Assembly (NCBI GenBank): GCA_964567745.1
Contig: CAZMNY010000030.1
Coordinates: 39,002-103,001, forward strand
Direction: 5' to 3'
From: CAZMNY01 sp964567745
GTDB lineage: Bacteria; Planctomycetota; Planctomycetia; Pirellulales; Pirellulaceae
DNA length: 64,000 nucleotides
In this document: positions 60,074 through 64,000 of the stretch, piece after piece
How positions within the stretch are numbered: position 1 is the first letter of the stretch
How the letters are laid out: each line of letters begins with the position of its first letter
Position numbers and translations under genes: made by a program
The notes under the pieces: generated by a model
The model's input: the letters and a program-made list of their open reading frames with translations, nothing else
What the model was told of the DNA's origin: nothing
Database searches by the model: none

Positions 60074-62108
60074 AGCCGGCGACCGCAGCGATCCCGGGCG
60101 TATCGAATCCGCCCGCCTCTTCGTAGTCTTCGTCCAGCAGGTTGTCGATTCTGGCGTAGAACTGCCAGCAGTCGTTCAAGTCGTAGGTCGTCGAGACATT
60201 CAGCAGCCAGTAGTCGTCCAACCTGACGCCGCCGAAGCGTTGAGCAAAGTCGAGCCGATGGCCAACGTAAAGCGCGTAGAAATTCAGCTGACCGTCGCCA
60301 TCGAGAATCGATCGTGAGACGGTGAGGGAGCCTTTCTGTTGAGGTCGCCTCGGCAACGTTCCGCCAAAAGCGAGGTCTCGGTTTTCGTCAAATGTGTAGT
60401 TCACGAAAACGGATGTGTCGTCGTTGACCTCCCAACCGCTCGTCAACTCAACACCAGCCGCGCGGGCGGCGCCGATGTTTTGCGACATGAACGTGGCAAA
60501 GTCGAATTCGATCAAGTTGTCGTAGTCGCTTCGAAAATAGGTTGCGTCAAACCAAAGCGATTCGGTCAGTTGTTGCCGCAGGCCGATGTCCCATCCCTTG
60601 TTGGTTTCCGGGTTCAGCAGGGTGTTGCCGCCTGGAAAGAGCTTCTCGGCAAGAGACGGCGCGCGAAATCCGGTTCCGATCGAGCCATGGATGGACGAGT
60701 AGGTTTCGAAGATCTCGTAACGCGTCGTATAGCGATACGTATTGGCGTTGCCAGCGACGCTATGGCGATCCCAGCGAACTCCAATGGTGTTGAACCAACG
60801 TTCACCGACTTGCATACGGTCTTCCAAGTAGACGCCGCGATTGAATTGGCCGCGTTGAGCGTTGAAAGTGGATGACGCGTCCTCGTGGTAATAATCGACG
60901 CCGCCTACCAGCGTGTTGTTGCAGAGCAACTGCAGTTGAACTTGCCAGTCGAGCTGTCGCGATTGGCCGTCAAAACGCGGCACGCCAAAGAACGGCTCCG
61001 GGTGAGTGTCGCGGCGAAAACTATCGTTCAGGCTGAAGCCAACTTTCTGAGTCACCAAGCCGTCGAGATGCCAGCTTTGCAGCTGAATGCGATTGAAGAA
61101 CTGGTTGCCAAACACGAGGCGGTCGAGGTGGTCGACGCCGAAGTCGTCGACTTGTGTCTTGCTGTCATTGAAGCGAAACGAATAATCGATATTGAGGTTT
61201 TCGTTGGGATTCCAGCCAAAACGTCCGCTAACGTTTCCCTGACGAAAGCGATCTCGCTCCGAGTTGCCGAGACGAACTGCGGCGCTTGTTACTCCGTCGG
61301 TGTGATGGAACGAACCGGCAAGTGAGTAATAACGGTTTTCGTCGCCGCCGCTCACAGACAGCGCCTGCGTCCAAGAGCCCAACGTCCCTCCCTCAGTACG
61401 ACTCTGTCCGCGCGCTGGCCCTTGTCCGCGCCGAGTGATGATGTTGATCACGCCGCCAAGCGCATCGCTGCCGTAGACCATACTTTGAGGTCCCCGGAGG
61501 ATTTCTATTCGCTCGACATTGTCAGTGCTGAGGTTGGAGAAGTTGAACAGCCGGTTGGCGCTGCTCGGGTCGTTGACAGGCGAGCCGTCGATGAGCACTT
61601 TGGTGTGCCCGGAATTGCCGCCTCGCAGAAAGACCGACGTCGGTCCGCCAGGTCCTCCAGTTCGAGTGACATCGAGTCCGACCGACTGCCGGAGGATCTC
61701 TCCGACGGAACGTTGCCGCGATCGATCGATATCTTCCCGCGTAATCACAGTCATGCTGCCGCCGAATTGCGACTGCGAGATGGCGCCTCGGCCAGGCGAG
61801 ACGACTTGGTCATCGTCCAGCGGGCGGCTGGGGAAGGAATCGGGGCGACCGACGACAACCGTTTCCGGAATCGTGAACTCTTCGTCCGACACGAACGGGT
61901 CGCCCTCGTCGTCTTCATCACGAGGCGCGTCTTGATCACTGGGCGCGTCTTCATCTCGCGCGTCATCGTCACGAGATGCAAGTGGCGTGAGCCGCTCATT
62001 GGGCTGGACGATTGGCGCCGGTTCATCGGGTTCGGCCTGAGCGGTCGCGGGCGCGTAGGCGAGACATAGGGCGGCTACTGCTGACGTGACACAACTTAAC
62101 TTTCGCAT
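60057..62108 (-). CDS. btuB: TonB-dependent outer-membrane receptor, vitamin B12 transporter type
   Basis: 683 residues. Signal peptide about 1-25 (LCLAYAPATAQA), then an unusual Asp/Glu-rich stretch about 45-75 (DARDEDAPSDQDAPRDEDDE), TonB box ETVVVGRP near 83, plug domain (MTVITREDIDRSRQRSVGEI, FLRGGNSGHTKVLIDGSPVND, LRGPQSMVYGSDALGGVINI) and a 22-strand barrel to the C-terminal VAGFIVEL with terminal-aromatic-free end. The cobalamin riboswitch upstream points to cobalamin or a related corrinoid as ligand. GGGAGG lies about 12 bases before ATG 62108. Confidence 0.93.
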   Translation of the reverse strand: MRKLSCVTSAVAALCLAYAPATAQAEPDEPAPIVQPNERLTPLASRDDDARDEDAPSDQDAPRDEDDEGDPFVSDEEFTIPETVVVGRPDSFPSRPLDDDQVVSPGRGAISQSQFGGSMTVITREDIDRSRQRSVGEILRQSVGLDVTRTGGPGGPTSVFLRGGNSGHTKVLIDGSPVNDPSSANRLFNFSNLSTDNVERIEILRGPQSMVYGSDALGGVINIITRRGQGPARGQSRTEGGTLGSWTQALSVSGGDENRYYSLAGSFHHTDGVTSAAVRLGNSERDRFRQGNVSGRFGWNPNENLNIDYSFRFNDSKTQVDDFGVDHLDRLVFGNQFFNRIQLQSWHLDGLVTQKVGFSLNDSFRRDTHPEPFFGVPRFDGQSRQLDWQVQLQLLCNNTLVGGVDYYHEDASSTFNAQRGQFNRGVYLEDRMQVGERWFNTIGVRWDRHSVAGNANTYRYTTRYEIFETYSSIHGSIGTGFRAPSLAEKLFPGGNTLLNPETNKGWDIGLRQQLTESLWFDATYFRSDYDNLIEFDFATFMSQNIGAARAAGVELTSGWEVNDDTSVFVNYTFDENRDLAFGGTLPRRPQQKGSLTVSRSILDGDGQLNFYALYVGHRLDFAQRFGGVRLDDYWLLNVSTTYDLNDCWQFYARIDNLLDEDYEEAGGFDTPGIAAVAGFIVEL

Positions 62109-62147
62109 GACACCGATTCCTCCCTAGAGGATTGGGCGAATGACATT

Positions 62148-62325
62148 GCGTCGGCCAGATATCCTGGCTTGGGCGTCAACCTACTTGCCAGCCTTCCCAA
62201 CCCGCTTGTCCCCGTGCGTCTTCACACCCGGGGGCTCGCGAAATTAGTGGCTCGGTGGCGTTCGTCTTCCCTTACAGTCGCTGGGCGGCGGGAGTTTTTT
62301 ATTTCCACTTCCCTGAAACCGGCGC
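62148..62325 (-). promoter_or_regulatory. Cobalamin (B12) riboswitch
   Basis: On the minus strand the leader has the parts of the cobalamin riboswitch in order: GGTTTCAGGGAAGTGG at 62320, GCGACTGTAAGGGAAG, GAGCCACT, CGGGTGTGAAGACGCACGG, GGGAAGGCTGGCAAG, and the B12 box AGCCAGGATATCTGGC at 62154-62169. It ends about 40 bases before the start of the receptor gene, which it should repress when cobalamin is plentiful. The match to the family is by eye. Confidence 0.9.
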
Positions 62326-62650
62326 AAAACGGAAACTAGCGGCGCGTAAAGAGCGCGAACCAGCCCTGTGAAACTCTATCGGTCGTGCGGATTGTCACAG
62401 TCCGACAAACTCTGACGAGCCCCTTCGGACGGCCCTCTTCACCTATTTTGTCAGAATCGGCTGTCGATCGAGACGGAACAGGCAGCAAATCGTTGGGAAA
62501 TTGGTCAGAGCCGGCCCGCATTATGGTTTGTATCGGGGCCTTGCTTTTCAGCAACGCTGTCGGGAGAATCTGTGGTTTGGCTGACATGATGGGGGCTTTC
62601 CCTTAGCTGCCCCCACTCCACATATCCCTGGCTTGGGAGTGAGCGAGCCG

Positions 62651-63406
62651 ATGGTTTTCGAGCAGATCGAACGTCTCAAATCGGAGTACACGGACAAGTA
62701 CGTCGTCGTCGACGACTCGCGTCCGGAACTCAATCGCTTCAAAGGCTTTACGGGCACAGTTCGCACTGTGAACATGAGTGGCCGAGCGTTGGTCGAATTC
62801 GATGGCCACGACAACGACATTGGCTGGTACGATATCGACATCGATTTCCTCAAGGTGATCGACGAGCCGTTGCCGAAGGAAGAGCCAGTTAAGAAGGCCC
62901 CGGCAAAGAAGCCCGAAGCCCAGAAGGCTGCGGACAAGCCAGCCAAAAAGGCGGGCGGCGCTATGTCGGTGGAAGAGATGTTGGCCGCTGCTCGAGCCAA
63001 CAAGCCGACGGGCGGCGCGAAAGCGGAATCGGCTCCCGCCGCAAAGAGCGCGGCCACCGCGAAAGTTGACCCCAGCAAAATGTCAGTGGAAGAGATGCTG
63101 GCCGCTGCTCGAGCCAACAAGCCGGCCGGCGGCGCGAAAAAGGAAACGGCACCGGCAGCGAAGAAAGAAGCGCCCGCGAAGCTCGACCCCAGCAAGATGT
63201 CCGTCGAAGAGATGCTCGCTGCCGCTCGAGCTAACACGCCAGCTGGCGGAGCGAAAGCGGAAGACGCCCCGGCGTCTGAAGAACTGGTACTAGAAGAATC
63301 GGCCGCTGACGAACCCGTTGAAGACGAACCCGCCTCTTCAGAGGATCTTCCGACCGATGTCGACGGCATGGTCGCCTATTGCCGCAAGGTCGATGGCGGC
63401 AGCTAG
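62651..63406 (+). CDS. Acidic repeat protein with three MSVEEMLAAARA motifs
   Basis: 251 residues from ATG 62651 (TTG 62633 is possible). The N-terminal 70 residues fold like a small beta domain (YVVVDDSRPELNRFKGFTG, VNMSGRALVEFDGHD). Then an Ala/Lys/Pro linker carries three copies of SVEEMLAAARAN(K/T)P(A/T)GGAK at about 106, 145 and 185. The end is acidic (EELVLEESAADEP; DVDGMVAYCRKV). I have seen similar repeat proteins in planctomycetes but no function. The repeated 12-residue block looks like a helical binding motif. The opposite frame is a shadow. Confidence 0.85.
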   Translation: MVFEQIERLKSEYTDKYVVVDDSRPELNRFKGFTGTVRTVNMSGRALVEFDGHDNDIGWYDIDIDFLKVIDEPLPKEEPVKKAPAKKPEAQKAADKPAKKAGGAMSVEEMLAAARANKPTGGAKAESAPAAKSAATAKVDPSKMSVEEMLAAARANKPAGGAKKETAPAAKKEAPAKLDPSKMSVEEMLAAARANTPAGGAKAEDAPASEELVLEESAADEPVEDEPASSEDLPTDVDGMVAYCRKVDGGS

Positions 63407-63801
63407 TTGGCTAGCTGATTCTTCAAGGCTTGGATTTCGCCCGCGAGCTGATCGGCTGCCGGCTCTGCAGCTGCCGCCCGAAGCAACTTCTCCGCGCCCG
63501 TTGGCGAGTCGATTCTGAGACGTTGCGCTGCGGCGAGTTTCCGCAAGACAAATGCCCTCGGCACGTCCGAGTCGTTTGGATAGTGATGGATGAGAAAATC
63601 CAGCTTCTAAATCGCGGCGTCATAGCTCTGCCATTTGTAGTCCCTGGCCGCCACGTCGCAAATGCTGTGCCCGGGCCCGCGCCACATGAGCGTGTTGCAT
63701 GACTGGCCAGCGACGATGCTCACTGCGGTCAGGGTAATCGTCGAAAACAGATGTGACATTCGAAACTGAATCGTCATGATCTTGTCTGGGTTCGAGTTCA
63801 C
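63403..63801 (-). pseudogene. Unknown exported protein split by an in-frame TAG
   Basis: From ATG 63801 a signal-like N-terminus (MTIQFRMSHLFSTITLTAVS) and SCNTLMWRGPGHSICDVAAR are read to codon 64, then TAG at 63607-63609, then in the same frame KLDFLIHHYPNDSDVPRAFV, RKLAAAQRL and DQLAGEIQALKNQLAN to a stop at 63403. The downstream part is clean and protein-like (TPR/coiled-coil-like). So it is one gene with an amber codon, probably CAG to TAG in AIQKLDF. It overlaps the end of the plus-strand gene by four bases. Not a known family. Confidence 0.55.
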
Positions 63802-63842
63802 TCACACGTCAGTACTGGCGAGTCAGTGGCACCTGCCGCGCG

Positions 63843-64000
63843 TTATCCGGACCAGATGAGGTGCAGGTCGGCACCCATGGAGCAAGCGAGAAAGACCCAG
63901 CCGAGGAAGCGAACGAAATCGGGACTTGCCGGTTGGTCGACGACATGGCTGAAGGAGCACGACATGAAACCCTGACGAAAAAACTTGGTACATTCCCAAA
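63843..64000 (-). CDS. C-terminal end of an unknown membrane protein, cut by window
   Basis: The minus frame open at the right edge reads ...CTKFFRQGFMSCSFSHVVDQ, PASPDFVRFLGWVFLACSMG and ADLHLIWSG, then TAA at 63843-63845. One clear hydrophobic segment (VRFLGWVFLACSMG). The gene start is outside. No family recognised. Confidence 0.35.
   Translation of the reverse strand, partial: WECTKFFRQGFMSCSFSHVVDQPASPDFVRFLGWVFLACSMGADLHLIWSG

Noticed and set aside
62548..63369. 273-codon minus frame rich in Ser and Ala opposite the repeat protein
   Set aside because: Mirror image of the Ala/Lys repeats; no start signal, and the plus frame has a folded N-domain.

Overview
The window looks like chromosome of a planctomycete, probably of the Pirellulales type. 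This is inferred from content, since no rRNA or tRNA gene is visible. The markers are DUF1501 (Tat-exported) and DUF1549/DUF1553 cytochrome-like proteins, a PPC-domain giant, an EF-hand/CotH/lamin-tail exoprotein, BlaI/M56 regulation, flotillin-like FloA, exported SUMF1-type proteins, many weak Shine-Dalgarno sites and moderately high GC.

Layout. 1-4.1 kb: a left-truncated bifunctional proline catabolic enzyme (PutA type, minus); an exported thioredoxin-like gene interrupted by one in-frame TGA exactly where the active-site Cys should be, followed by a good hairpin (candidate selenoprotein); and a DUF1801 gene broken by one base. 4.3-12.5 kb: thymidine kinase, a BlaI repressor/M56 sensor-protease operon with a readable promoter and operator, the CotH exoprotein, a ParA ATPase and a rhomboid protease. 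12.9-22.5 kb: DUF1501, then a minus-strand DUF1549/DUF1501 pair next to a PPC protein, then a sialate-O-acetylesterase-like enzyme. 22.7-38.7 kb: a catabolic island with two MFS permeases, a SelA-like PLP enzyme divergent from an amidohydrolase, an M81 (MlrC) peptidase, two enolase-superfamily enzymes, an M28 peptidase, two paralogous amidohydrolase-2 enzymes, a dimethylformamidase-like protein, a kelch protein and a VOC protein. 39-46.8 kb: housekeeping and membrane genes (CPBP protease, DUF2617, alpha/beta hydrolase, DUF2752, repeat protein, response regulator, GlyA, MazG). 47-48.3 kb: a wrecked Hsp70 gene. 48.5-57.6 kb: another enolase-superfamily protein, a TIM-barrel isomerase, an NHL protein, a dicarboxylate symporter, a membrane protein and a beta-CASP nuclease. 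58-64 kb: FloA, a SUMF1-like protein, a BtuB-like TonB receptor behind a cobalamin riboswitch, a repeat-bearing acidic protein, an amber-interrupted gene and a right-truncated gene.

Intergenic DNA is rich in short dispersed palindromes. At least six families recur, including a pair of about 108-bp MITE-like elements flanked by CTAG. No transposase, prophage, CRISPR array or complete RNA gene was found. The most interesting items are the candidate selenocysteine codon at 2857-2859 and the amide/peptide-type catabolic island.
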